Assembly: GCA_030263805.2 (NCBI GenBank)
Contig: CP136010.1
Coordinates: forward strand, 4,665,001-4,729,000
DNA length: 64,000 bases
From: Pseudomonas sp. FeN3W
Lineage (GTDB): Bacteria; Pseudomonadota; Gammaproteobacteria; Pseudomonadales; Pseudomonadaceae
Reading direction: 5' to 3'
In this document: positions 27,543 through 35,401 of the stretch, in pieces
Numbering within the stretch: the first letter of the stretch is position 1
How the letters are laid out: every line of letters starts with the position of its first letter
Position numbers and translations under genes: made by a program
The notes under the pieces: model-generated
Seen by the model: the letters and a program-made list of their open reading frames with translations, nothing else
The model's database searches: none
What the model was told of the DNA's origin: nothing

Positions 27543-28303
27543 GCACTGCCTACACTGTCGTGATTCCCGCCCGCTATGCTTCGACCCGCTTGCCTGGTAA
27601 GCCATTGCAGGACATCGCCGGCAAGCCGATGATCCAGCACGTGTGGGAACAGGCAAGCAAGAGCACGGCTCAGCGCGTGGTCATCGCCACCGACGATTCG
27701 CGCATCGTCGAGGCCTGTGCGGCATTCGGTGCGCAGGTTGTGTTGACCCGTCCCGACCACAACTCCGGCACCGACCGGCTGGCTGAGGTGTGCGAGCAGC
27801 TTGGCCTGCCGAGTGACGCCATTGTGGTCAATGTGCAGGGCGATGAGCCGCTGATTCCTCCGGCTGTCATCGATCAGGTTGCCGCCAATCTGGCTGCGCA
27901 CTCCGAGGTGGCCATCGCCACGCTCGCCGAACCTTTGGCAGACGCTCAGGCGTTATTCAATCCCAACGTGGTAAAGGTTCTCTCGGACATCAATGGCCTG
28001 GCACTGACCTTCAGCCGGGCGCCGCTGCCCTGGGCACGAGATGCGTTTGCCTCCGATCGCAGCGCACTGCCTGTTGGCGTGCCGTACCGTCGGCACATCG
28101 GCATCTACGCCTATCGCGCCAGTTTCCTCGCTGATTTCGTTTCCTGGGGCCCTTGCTGGCTCGAGGATACCGAGTGCCTGGAGCAGCTGCGCGCACTCTG
28201 GCACGGCCAGCGTATTCACGTTGCAGACGCAGTACAGGCGCCGCCTGCGGGGGTCGATACCGTGGAAGACCTGGAGCGGGTCCGTCGTCTGCTGGGTGGC
28301 TGA
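27539..28303 (+). CDS. kdsB: CMP-KDO synthetase KdsB
   Basis: A 254-residue 3-deoxy-manno-octulosonate cytidylyltransferase, which activates KDO for lipopolysaccharide core assembly. Family motifs are VIPARYASTRLPGKPLQDI at the N-terminus, ATDDSRIVEA, NVQGDEPLIPP with the Mg-binding Asp, and HIGIYAYRASFL. ATG start overlaps the Trm112-like stop by 4 bp; the next gene starts one base after its stop. Confidence 0.97.
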   Translation: MSTAYTVVIPARYASTRLPGKPLQDIAGKPMIQHVWEQASKSTAQRVVIATDDSRIVEACAAFGAQVVLTRPDHNSGTDRLAEVCEQLGLPSDAIVVNVQGDEPLIPPAVIDQVAANLAAHSEVAIATLAEPLADAQALFNPNVVKVLSDINGLALTFSRAPLPWARDAFASDRSALPVGVPYRRHIGIYAYRASFLADFVSWGPCWLEDTECLEQLRALWHGQRIHVADAVQAPPAGVDTVEDLERVRRLLGG

Positions 28304-28304
28304 G

Positions 28305-28769
28305 ATGAAAATTCTGTTCGTCTGCATGGGCAACATCTGCCGCTCGCCCACTGCCGAAGGCATGTTTCGCCAGCGCGTCGAGCAGGCCGGGCTCGGCAGT
28401 CGGATCGAGATCGATTCTGCGGGGACCGGCGATTGGCATGTGGGCAAGGCTCCGGACCCGCGCGCCTGCGATGCGGCTGGCAAACGTGGCTATCGGCTGA
28501 CCGCGCTGCGCGCGCGTCAGGTGCAGCCGGAAGACTTCCTGCGTTTCGACCTTATCCTGGCGATGGATCACGATAACCTGGCTCGACTGGAGGCCTTGCG
28601 CCCCGAAGCGGGCAGGGCGGAGCTCGATCTGTTGTTACGCCGTTATGGCCTGGCGCGTGACGTGGTGCCAGACCCTTACTACGGCGAGACAGGTGGCTTC
28701 GAGGAAGTATTGGATCTCCTCGAGGAGGCCTGTGATGCACTGCTCGTGGAGCTGAAGGGGCGACTGTGA
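28305..28769 (+). CDS. Low-molecular-weight protein tyrosine phosphatase
   Basis: A 154-residue LMW phosphatase. The catalytic loop CX5R(S/T) is CMGNICRS with nucleophile Cys7 and Arg13, and the general acid Asp is in DPYYGETGGFEEV. In P. aeruginosa this gene (PA2978, ptpA) is likewise between kdsB and murB. Natural substrates are unknown; related enzymes dephosphorylate capsule tyrosine kinases. It overlaps murB by 4 bp. Confidence 0.92.
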   Translation: MKILFVCMGNICRSPTAEGMFRQRVEQAGLGSRIEIDSAGTGDWHVGKAPDPRACDAAGKRGYRLTALRARQVQPEDFLRFDLILAMDHDNLARLEALRPEAGRAELDLLLRRYGLARDVVPDPYYGETGGFEEVLDLLEEACDALLVELKGRL

Positions 28770-29785
28770 GCCTGATTCTCGAATCGAATCGATCACTCAA
28801 GGCATTCAACACGTTCGCTGTCGATCAGCGTGCGCGCTACTTCGCGGCTGCTCATAACGATGAGGATGTTCGCGACGCGCTCACCCAGGCGCGGCGGCTC
28901 GACGTTCCGCTGTTGCCGATCGGTGGGGGCAGCAACCTGCTGTTGACTGGTGATGTGCCGGCGCTTGTCCTGCATATGGCCAGCCGTGGCAAGCAAATCA
29001 TCGACGCGTCTGACGAGCAGGTTCTGGTCGAGGCTGAAGCAGGTGAGCCCTGGCATCCGTTCGTGCTCTGGACGCTGGAGCAAGGCCTGGTGGGCCTGGA
29101 GAATCTGAGTCTGATACCAGGGACTGTTGGCGCATCACCAATCCAGAACGTCGGTGCCTATGGTGTCGAGATCAAGGACGTATTTGCAGGACTCACTGCA
29201 CTGGATAGCGAAACCGGAATGCTCCACGAGTTCGGCCTGGACGACTGCGCATTCGGTTATCGCGACAGTCTGTTCAAACGACAGCCCGGGCGTTTTCTGA
29301 TTCTGCGAGTGCGTTTCGTGTTGCGACGCCAGGCGGTACTGCATCTTGAATATGGGCCGATTCGCCAGCGTTTGGCGGAGCAGGGGATCACCACGCCCTC
29401 CGCGCAGGATGTGAGTCGAGCGGTTTGTGCCATCCGCAGTGAAAAGCTGCCGGACCCACAGCAGCTGGGCAACGCCGGGAGCTTCTTCAAGAATCCGCTG
29501 GTGCCGGCTGCCGCTGCTCAAGCGCTGCGCCTCCGTTACCCCGACCTGGTCGGTTATCCGCAAGGCGACGGTCGAGTGAAACTGGCGGCTGGCTGGTTGA
29601 TCGAGAAGGCCGGCTGGAAGGGATTTCGTGACGGGGACGCGGGGGTGCATCGGCTGCAGGCGTTGGTGTTGGTCAACCATGGTCAGGCCACCGGGGAGCA
29701 GCTGCTGAACCTGGCGCGACGTATCCAGGCCGATGTGCTGGAGCGCTTCGGCGTCACTCTCGAGATCGAGCCAAACGTGCTCTGA
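28766..29785 (+). CDS. murB: UDP-N-acetylenolpyruvoylglucosamine reductase MurB
   Basis: A 339-residue FAD enzyme that reduces enolpyruvyl-UDP-GlcNAc to UDP-MurNAc with NADPH. Seen here are the FAD pocket LPIGGGSNLLLTGD, GLENLSLIPGTVGASPIQNVGAYG, the type I loop FGYRDSLFK, the proton-donor serine in NAGSFFKNP and the C-terminal LEIEPNVL. GTG start at 28766 overlapping the phosphatase stop. It ends the co-directional lpxK-to-murB run; after it comes a disturbed region with an IS remnant. Confidence 0.97.
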   Translation: MSLILESNRSLKAFNTFAVDQRARYFAAAHNDEDVRDALTQARRLDVPLLPIGGGSNLLLTGDVPALVLHMASRGKQIIDASDEQVLVEAEAGEPWHPFVLWTLEQGLVGLENLSLIPGTVGASPIQNVGAYGVEIKDVFAGLTALDSETGMLHEFGLDDCAFGYRDSLFKRQPGRFLILRVRFVLRRQAVLHLEYGPIRQRLAEQGITTPSAQDVSRAVCAIRSEKLPDPQQLGNAGSFFKNPLVPAAAAQALRLRYPDLVGYPQGDGRVKLAAGWLIEKAGWKGFRDGDAGVHRLQALVLVNHGQATGEQLLNLARRIQADVLERFGVTLEIEPNVL

Positions 29786-29796
29786 CTGCGAGTCGT

Positions 29797-30141
29797 ATGG
29801 TCAGTTTTGGCCGCTCTGAAGCTCAGGCCCTTCAGATGCCTGGCTGGTTGCTCGTGTATCTCTTGAGTTGGTCTGCTCTCGCACTTCAATCTGTCTGGCG
29901 CGTAATCAAGCAGAGCCTGCGATGTGCTTCGGATGTGAGCGATCTAGAGTCGGAAATTTCGACCTGCAGCCGGTCCGGCTTCTCAGGCTTGCAGCGACTG
30001 GCTTTCTTGGGGAGAGATGAGGCAATGAATAGTCTCGCCGACTGCGTCGCACGCCTTCGCCTTCTGGCGTCTGCTCTTCAAGAACCGGGGCGATGGTTTA
30101 GTTCCGAGCAGGGCAGGATAGGGTGTCTAGTCCTGAAATAG
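29797..30141 (+). CDS. Doubtful ORF ending inside IS terminal repeat
   Basis: An open frame of 114 residues (MVSFGRSEAQALQMPGWLLV...) fills the space between murB and the IS element. A hydrophobic run MPGWLLVYLLSWSALALQ is followed by a Ser/Leu-rich helical part. Its last six codons and stop lie within the left terminal repeat of the IS element (30124-30151), so if it is a real gene it was truncated by the insertion. No ribosome site precedes the ATG and the codon pattern is poor. I do not recognise it; it may be decayed DNA. Confidence 0.25.
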   Translation: MVSFGRSEAQALQMPGWLLVYLLSWSALALQSVWRVIKQSLRCASDVSDLESEISTCSRSGFSGLQRLAFLGRDEAMNSLADCVARLRLLASALQEPGRWFSSEQGRIGCLVLK

Positions 30142-30154
30142 GTTTACACCTGTT

Positions 30155-30290
30155 TCACCCAAATGCCCGGTGCATCGCATCGGGCGTTTGATATCTCAAA
30201 GACAGGTGCGGACGCTCGCGGTTATCCCCATGAACTGGCAAGCCCTGCTGATGCTCAGGTTTTGGATTCGTTTTTGCGAGAGGACTTGCC
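30155..30290 (-). pseudogene. Remnant of IS3 orfB transposase (DDE domain deleted)
   Basis: In the -1 frame relative to orfA the sequence reads QKRIQNLSISRACQFMGI, the usual N-terminus of an IS3 OrfB. At about 30221-30225 this jumps, with a frame change, to NRERPHLSLRYQTPDAMHR followed by AFG and a stop at 30155-30157, the usual OrfB C-terminus. Everything between, including the DDE catalytic triad, is missing. The deletion point lies at the shared bases ATAAC. The A-rich run CAAAAAC near the orfA end is where the normal -1 frameshift would take place. Confidence 0.85.
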
Positions 30291-30656
30291 GGGACGCTTT
30301 TTTACGACAGACAGACCGTAATCGGTTTGCAAGACATCCACGACAGCTTCGAAAAACTGTGCCTTCTGATTCGACAGAGCGAGCTGCTCTTCAAGCTCTT
30401 TGATGCGCTGCTCTGGCGTCAATGGGCGGTTTTGCTCAGACATGGATCCCATCCTCGGCGAGCCAAGATATGCGCCTGGATTCCAGTTCTGCCGACCGTG
30501 CTTGCGTAACCATGTCAGAACGGTCGTCTTGCCTTGAATCCCGTAACGCTCCTGAGCCTCTTTGTAGCTCAGCTCGCCTTTTTCGACCTGATCGACGACC
30601 GATAATTTAAAGGTCATCGTGTAGTCCCGCTGGCTACGCCTTTTTGCTGTTTCCAT
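30255..30656 (-). CDS. IS3-family transposase OrfA
   Basis: A 133-residue OrfA: an N-terminal helix-turn-helix (residues 14-52, SVVDQVEKGELSYKEAQERY then GIQGKTTVLTWLRKHG), a linker, and a leucine-zipper coiled coil (about 78-108, LTPEQRIKELEEQLALSNQ). A ribosome site AGGAGG lies 5 bases upstream of the ATG. It reads complete but lacks its OrfB partner, so the fused transposase cannot be made. OrfA alone binds IS ends and can repress transposition in IS3 relatives. Confidence 0.9.
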   Translation of the reverse strand: METAKRRSQRDYTMTFKLSVVDQVEKGELSYKEAQERYGIQGKTTVLTWLRKHGRQNWNPGAYLGSPRMGSMSEQNRPLTPEQRIKELEEQLALSNQKAQFFEAVVDVLQTDYGLSVVKKRPGKSSRKNESKT

Positions 30657-30716
30657 CGCATCCTCCTGAAAAGCAGATCAGAAGGTGTAAACCCTATTCA
30701 GGACGGGACAAAGAGC

Positions 30717-30748
30717 AAAAAAAAGGGATGCCGAAGCATCCCTTTTTT
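30717..30748 (-). terminator. Intrinsic terminator of rne
   Basis: Read on the minus strand, the stem GGGATGC with GCATCCC closes a TTCG tetraloop with a C-G closing pair, followed by a run of eight T. On the plus strand the hairpin is followed by six T, so it can work in both directions. It lies 14 bases after the rne stop. Confidence 0.92.
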
Positions 30749-30761
30749 ACGCCAGTGGTGT

Positions 30762-33700
30762 TTAGCCTTGCGGCTTCTCACGGTTATCTGGCTGATCGCC
30801 TTCTGCAGCTTGTTCCGACTGCTGAGATGAGAGCTGAGCCACTTCCTCGTTGGTCGGGGCTTCTGGCTTCTGCTCCTCCACTTCAGCGGCCGACACCTGC
30901 GCTTGTTCGGCGGGCACGTCAGTCTCGGTGAGCGGCTGCTCCTGAGGAGCGGCGATCGGCTCGGCGATCTGCTCGGGCTGGGCGTCGGCAGGCACCGGCT
31001 CCGCAACCTGCTCGGCTTGCGCTTCGACGACTGGCTCGCTGGCGACGATCTCCGGGCTGGCCAGCGGTTGCTCCGCTGCTGCCTTGGCTTCGGCCTCTGC
31101 CGCTTCCTTGGCCAGACGCTCGGCTTCACGCTGACGGCGACGAACCTCGCGCGGATCATTAGGCGCGCGTCCGCTAGGCGTCAGCACCGGCGCCGCGGCC
31201 GGGGCGACTTCGACTTTCTCGACCACCGGCTCCGGGGCAGGCTGCGAAGCGACGTCGGCTTGGGCGAATTGCGGTGCTTCGCTCGGCGCAACTTCGGCAG
31301 CGTGGGGCGGGGTCTCGTCTGCAGTTTCGACAGTCATCGGCTGCTCGACCGCAGTACGCTGCTCGTCCGTGGTTTCCACGCTCGGCGCATGCTCGATGAT
31401 CGTCGCCACACCTTCGGCGCTGGTTTGAATCACGGCGTCATCAGCAAGTTTGGCCTGCGGAGCAGCTTCGGTGTCGGCGGTGTTTGCGGCCAGGGCAGCT
31501 GCCGTTGCCGCGACGGCGATTTCCTCGGTTTTCACCGGGGCGTTGCTCTCGTCGACCTCCTCGATTTCGTTGCCGTTGGCATCACGCTGACGCTCACGGC
31601 GATTGCTGCGACGACGTTGACCGCGGGAGCGGCGACGCGGACGCCCATCGTTGCCTTCGCTGCCCTCGTTGGTGTCCTGGGCATCATCCGCTTCACTCGC
31701 CTCTTCGGCCTGTTGCAGCAACTCATCGGCGGCTGCCGGGGCCTGCCGCTCGGCGCGCGGCTTGCGCTCTTCGCGCGGAGCGCGTGGCTGCCGTTCGACC
31801 GACTCTTCTTCTGCAGCTACCGCTACCGGAGCTTCGTCGATTGGGGCCCGAAGTTCGCGCTTGCGCTCCTCGCGAGGCTTGCGCTCCTCGCGCGGGGTGC
31901 GCTCGCGGCGTGGCTGGCTCTCGGCAGCTTCGGCCTGCTCGCGGGGCTTGCGCTCCTCGCGTGGTGGGCGCGGCTGACGCTCTTCGCGTGGCTGCCGCTC
32001 CTCGCGAGCTTGACGCTCCTCACGGGGCTGACGCTCTTCGCGCGGCTTGCGCTCCTCGTCACGGCCGCCGCGCGAATCGCGACGACGGTTCTGCTGGCGT
32101 CCGCTGCGGCGCTCGTCGTTGCGCTGCGGGCGCGGCGAGGTGGGCTTCTTCTCGACTTCGGCTGTGGCCTGCGGTTCTTTCGTCTCGCCTGCGAACAGTC
32201 CGACCAGGGATTTGATCAGGCCCTTGAACAGACTTGGTTCCTGTGCCGGCGTGGCAGTGGGTGCTTCGGCTGGCGCTGCGGCGGCTGCCGGAGCGGTGCG
32301 CTGCGGTGCGGTCTTGACCGCCGCTTCCTGGCGCACCAGGGTGCGGGTGGAGCTGATCGGCTGGGCCTCTTCGGCTTCGCTTTGGCTCATCTCGTAGCTG
32401 GCCTGGCCGGCGACGATGTCCGGGCTGTCATCGCGCAGGCGCTGGACTTCGAAATGCGGCGTCTCCAGGTGATCGTCCGGCAGGATGAAGATACGCGCAC
32501 GAGTGCGCAGCTCGATCTTGGTGATCGCGTTGCGCTTTTCGTTGAGCAGGAAGGCGGCGACCTGGAAGGGCACGCGGGCGCGTACTTCGGCGGTGCGGTC
32601 CTTGAGGGCTTCTTCTTCGATCAGGCGCAGGATCGCCAGCGACAGCGATTCGACGTCGCGGATGATGCCTTGACCGTTGCAGCGCGGGCAGACGATGCCG
32701 CTGGTCTCGCCCAGAGACGGGCGCAGGCGCTGGCGGGACATTTCCAGCAGACCGAAGCGCGAGATGCGGCCGACCTGGATGCGTGCACGGTCGGCTTCCA
32801 GCGCCTCGCGCATCTTCTCCTCGACGGCGCGCTGGTTCTTGGCTGGCGTCATGTCGATGAAGTCGATGACGATCAGCCCGCCGATGTCGCGCAGACGCAG
32901 TTGGCGGGCAATTTCCTCGGCCGCCTCCAGGTTGGTCTGCAGGGCGGTTTCTTCGATGTCGCCACCCTTGGTAGCGCGCGCCGAGTTGATATCGATGGAC
33001 ACCAGCGCTTCGGTCGGATCGATGACGATTGAGCCGCCGGAGGGCAGTTTCACTTCACGCTGGAAGGCCGTCTCGATCTGGCTTTCGATCTGGAAGCGGT
33101 TGAACAGCGGTACCGAGTCTTCGTACAGCTTGATCTTGCTGGCGTACTGCGGCATGACCTGCTGGATGAAGCTCAGCGCTTCATCCTGCGCTTCGACGCT
33201 GTCGATCAGCACTTCGCCGATGTCCTGGCGCAGATAGTCGCGGATGGCGCGGATGATGACGTTGGATTCCTGATAGATCAGGAAGGGAGCAGGGCGATCC
33301 TGGGATGCTTCCTTGACTGCAGTCCAGAGCTGCAACAGGTAGTCGAGGTCGCACTGTAACTCTTCGCTGGAGCGGCCCAGGCCGGCAGTGCGGACGATCA
33401 GGCCCATGTCGGCAGGAATGTCGAGACCGTTGAGGGCTTCACGCAATTCGTTGCGCTCTTCGCCTTCGATGCGGCGCGAAATGCCGCCAGCGCGCGGATT
33501 GTTCGGCATCAGCACCAGGTAACGGCCGGCGAGGCTGATGAAGGTGGTCAGGGCGGCGCCTTTGTTACCGCGCTCTTCCTTTTCGACCTGGACGATGACC
33601 TCCTGGCCTTCGCGCAGGACGTCCTTGATGTTCACGCGGCCTTCGGGGGCCTTGCTGAAGTACTCGCGGGAGATTTCCTTGAGCGGGAGGAAGCCGTGGC

Positions 33701-33890
33701 GCTCTGCGCCGAAGTCGACGAAAGCGGCTTCGAGACTGGGCTCGACGCGGGTGATCTTGCCCTTGTAGATGTTGGCTTTCTTTTGCTCGCGGGCACCCGA
33801 TTCGATGTCCAGGTCGAACAGGCGTTGGCCGTCAACCAGTGCGACACGCAACTCTTCGGGCTGAGTTGCGTTAATTAGCATTCTTTTCAT
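30762..33890 (-). CDS. rne: Ribonuclease E
   Basis: A 1042-residue endoribonuclease that starts mRNA decay and processes rRNA and tRNA. N-terminal half: S1 domain (about 35-120), 5' sensor and RNase H-like parts, DNase I-like catalytic part with Asp residues in VSIDINSAR and IVIDFIDM, and the Zn-link CPRCNG (about 403-408) that holds the tetramer. The C-terminal half is disordered: an Arg/Glu-rich repeat region (about 600-690), then Ala/Glu/Pro/Val-rich sequence to the end, the scaffold for degradosome partners. The ATG at 33890 (MKRMLINATQPEEL) is the family start; upstream codons are rejected. It is preceded by a very long leader. Confidence 0.97.
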   Translation of the reverse strand: MKRMLINATQPEELRVALVDGQRLFDLDIESGAREQKKANIYKGKITRVEPSLEAAFVDFGAERHGFLPLKEISREYFSKAPEGRVNIKDVLREGQEVIVQVEKEERGNKGAALTTFISLAGRYLVLMPNNPRAGGISRRIEGEERNELREALNGLDIPADMGLIVRTAGLGRSSEELQCDLDYLLQLWTAVKEASQDRPAPFLIYQESNVIIRAIRDYLRQDIGEVLIDSVEAQDEALSFIQQVMPQYASKIKLYEDSVPLFNRFQIESQIETAFQREVKLPSGGSIVIDPTEALVSIDINSARATKGGDIEETALQTNLEAAEEIARQLRLRDIGGLIVIDFIDMTPAKNQRAVEEKMREALEADRARIQVGRISRFGLLEMSRQRLRPSLGETSGIVCPRCNGQGIIRDVESLSLAILRLIEEEALKDRTAEVRARVPFQVAAFLLNEKRNAITKIELRTRARIFILPDDHLETPHFEVQRLRDDSPDIVAGQASYEMSQSEAEEAQPISSTRTLVRQEAAVKTAPQRTAPAAAAAPAEAPTATPAQEPSLFKGLIKSLVGLFAGETKEPQATAEVEKKPTSPRPQRNDERRSGRQQNRRRDSRGGRDEERKPREERQPREERQAREERQPREERQPRPPREERKPREQAEAAESQPRRERTPREERKPREERKRELRAPIDEAPVAVAAEEESVERQPRAPREERKPRAERQAPAAADELLQQAEEASEADDAQDTNEGSEGNDGRPRRRSRGQRRRSNRRERQRDANGNEIEEVDESNAPVKTEEIAVAATAAALAANTADTEAAPQAKLADDAVIQTSAEGVATIIEHAPSVETTDEQRTAVEQPMTVETADETPPHAAEVAPSEAPQFAQADVASQPAPEPVVEKVEVAPAAAPVLTPSGRAPNDPREVRRRQREAERLAKEAAEAEAKAAAEQPLASPEIVASEPVVEAQAEQVAEPVPADAQPEQIAEPIAAPQEQPLTETDVPAEQAQVSAAEVEEQKPEAPTNEEVAQLSSQQSEQAAEGDQPDNREKPQG
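31855..32070 (-). repeat. Arg/Glu repeat block in RNase E scaffold region
   Basis: About eleven degenerate copies of the heptad-like unit REERQPR or REERKPR are encoded in tandem with near-identical codons, so the DNA itself is repetitive (GCTCCTCGCG-rich on the plus strand). It corresponds to the arginine-rich RNA-binding region of RNase E. Such DNA tends to change copy number by slippage, so length probably varies between strains. Confidence 0.85.
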
Positions 33891-34391
33891 GTAGTACCGT
33901 CGGTTTCCGTGGCATCCGGAAACGGCGTTCGGCACACACGACTCTCGCGGTCGGTGTCAGGTGAGTCAGGAATGGTTGTAAGGCACTCCAGTGTCCAGCG
34001 ATGTGCGGCCAAATGGGCCGGCGTCGCGACGACGTCTCCTGCTTGCTGTCGGAACAGAAGCAATGGTTCGGGAGGAGGAATCAGGCATCGGTAGCGGACG
34101 GAATGAAGCGTCTGTGAAAGCCTTTGCTACGCAATCCGATGCTGTGCATCTCCACCCAACACGCATACTTTGAAAATCGGGTGCCGCTCGCAGAATCCGG
34201 GGAGCGGGTTGTCGATTATCGCGATTCCCCAAAGGGGGCACGCATCATGTCTTCAAGGCTTGTTTCGCAACTTCTCCGCTACTTGAGGGAAGCTCCGTCG
34301 GACGGCCTCACGTCCTAGAACATTTTTTGCCGGTCTGGGTTGGCGGTATCGCTGGCATCCCTGGACCTGACCGCTTTTGGCGGCGTTCGCG
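33891..34391 (-). promoter_or_regulatory. Long 5' leader of rne
   Basis: Between rne and its predicted promoter lie about 495 bases with no convincing gene. The part next to the start codon (33903-33923) forms a 7-bp hairpin (arms GTTTCCG and CGGAAAC on the plus strand) 12 bases upstream of the ATG. In E. coli the rne leader is 361 nt and its hairpins let RNase E cut its own mRNA. By analogy this leader may do the same; sequence similarity to the enterobacterial element was not seen. Confidence 0.55.
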
Positions 34392-34420
34392 ACTATAACA
34401 GCAATGTTTAAGTGCTTCAA
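34392..34420 (-). promoter_or_regulatory. Predicted rne promoter
   Basis: On the minus strand TTGAAG (34420-34415) and TATAGT (34397-34392) are exactly 17 bp apart. The start would be near 34385, about 495 nt before the rne ATG. It overlaps the region upstream of rluC, which is divergent. Confidence 0.6.
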
Positions 34421-34432
34421 TTCCATGAAAAT

Positions 34433-34441
34433 TGATATGAT
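34433..34441 (+). promoter_or_regulatory. Predicted extended -10 promoter of rluC
   Basis: TGATATGAT is an extended -10 element (TGn before TATGAT). There is no -35 match at the right distance, as is common for extended -10 promoters. The -10 ends 6 bases before the rluC ATG, so the transcript would begin at or next to the start codon. No Shine-Dalgarno is present upstream of that ATG. Confidence 0.4.
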
Positions 34442-34447
34442 GCCGCG

Positions 34448-35401
34448 ATGACCAATACCCCCTCCCAGACCTCCGCAGTGCAAATACTCGAGGTCGCGCC
34501 GGAACTTGCCGGCCAGCGCATTGATAACTTTCTCCGTAACCAGCTCAAAGGCGTGCCCAAGACGCTGATCTACCGCATCTTGCGCAAGGGCGAGGTGCGT
34601 GTGAACAAGGGGCGCATCAAGCCTGAGTACAAGCTGCAAGCCGGCGATCTGGTGCGCGTGCCGCCGTTGCGCCTGGCCGAGCGCGACGAGCCTGAGCCGC
34701 TTGCTCAGGGACTACTGGAAAGGCTGGAAAAGGCCATTGTCCATGAGGACAAGGCGCTCATCGTGCTGAATAAGCCGGCCGGCATAGCGGTGCACGGTGG
34801 GAGCGGGCTCAGCTACGGGGTGATCGAGGCTTTGCGACAGCTACGCCCTGATGCCAAAGAGCTTGAGTTGGTGCATCGCCTGGATCGTGATACCTCCGGT
34901 CTGCTGATGGTCGCCAAGAAACGCAGCATGTTGCGCCACCTGCATCAGGCGCTGCGCGGTGACGGTGTAGACAAACGCTACATGGCTCTGGTGCGTGGTC
35001 GTTGGGAAACCTCGAAGAAGCAGGTCAATGCGCCGCTGCTGAAGAACACGCTGCGCTCTGGTGAGCGAATGGTCGAAGTGACTGAGGATGGCAAGGAGGC
35101 GCTGACTTTGTTTCGCGTGCTTCGTCGCTTTGGTGACTTCGCGACATTGGTGGAGGCCAAGCCGGTCACCGGTCGCACGCATCAGATTCGTGTGCATGCG
35201 CGCCATGCCGGACACAGCATCGCCGGCGACAGCAAGTACGGTGATGAGGAGTTCACTCGCGAGATTCGCGAGCTGGGCGGTAAGCGATTGTTCCTGCATG
35301 CATACGCGCTGAAGGTTCCGCTACCTGATGGCGGTGAATTATCCCTGGAGGCGCCCGTCGACGAAATGTGGGCGCGAACACTGGAGCGTCTCGGTGAGTG
35401 A
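34448..35401 (+). CDS. rluC: 23S rRNA pseudouridine synthase RluC
   Basis: A 317-residue RluA-family enzyme, modifying 23S rRNA at positions 955, 2504 and 2580 in E. coli. N-terminal S4 RNA-binding domain (about 20-85, AGQRIDNFLRNQLKGVPKTLIYRILRKGEVRVNKGR), then the synthase domain with catalytic Asp146 in HRLDRDTSGLL and VTGRTHQIRVHARHAGH. rluC divergent from rne is the normal arrangement in gammaproteobacteria. It overlaps the HAD gene by 8 bp. Confidence 0.96.
   Translation: MTNTPSQTSAVQILEVAPELAGQRIDNFLRNQLKGVPKTLIYRILRKGEVRVNKGRIKPEYKLQAGDLVRVPPLRLAERDEPEPLAQGLLERLEKAIVHEDKALIVLNKPAGIAVHGGSGLSYGVIEALRQLRPDAKELELVHRLDRDTSGLLMVAKKRSMLRHLHQALRGDGVDKRYMALVRGRWETSKKQVNAPLLKNTLRSGERMVEVTEDGKEALTLFRVLRRFGDFATLVEAKPVTGRTHQIRVHARHAGHSIAGDSKYGDEEFTREIRELGGKRLFLHAYALKVPLPDGGELSLEAPVDEMWARTLERLGE

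Larger units (their letters stand above)
30124..30710 (-). mobile_element. Internally deleted IS3-family element (587 bp)
   Basis: The ends are imperfect 28-bp inverted repeats (30124-30151 and 30683-30710, 23 of 28 matching) with the TG...CA termini of IS3-family elements. Between them, on the minus strand, are an intact orfA and only the two extremities of orfB. A full element would be near 1.2-1.5 kb, so several hundred bases of orfB are missing. No target duplication is evident (GGG before, AAG after). The element lies 6 bases from the rne terminator hairpin. It cannot move by itself but could be mobilised if an intact copy exists elsewhere. Confidence 0.9.

Noticed and set aside
31855..32070. 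CRISPR-like repetition
   Set aside because: Repeats have no spacers, follow the codon frame of rne and encode REERxPR units.
30903..33032. Long open frame (709 codons) on the plus strand opposite rne
   Set aside because: It is a mirror of the Arg/Glu/Ala-rich rne codons in high-GC DNA; its product is Leu/Arg/Gly-rich low complexity with no known domain.
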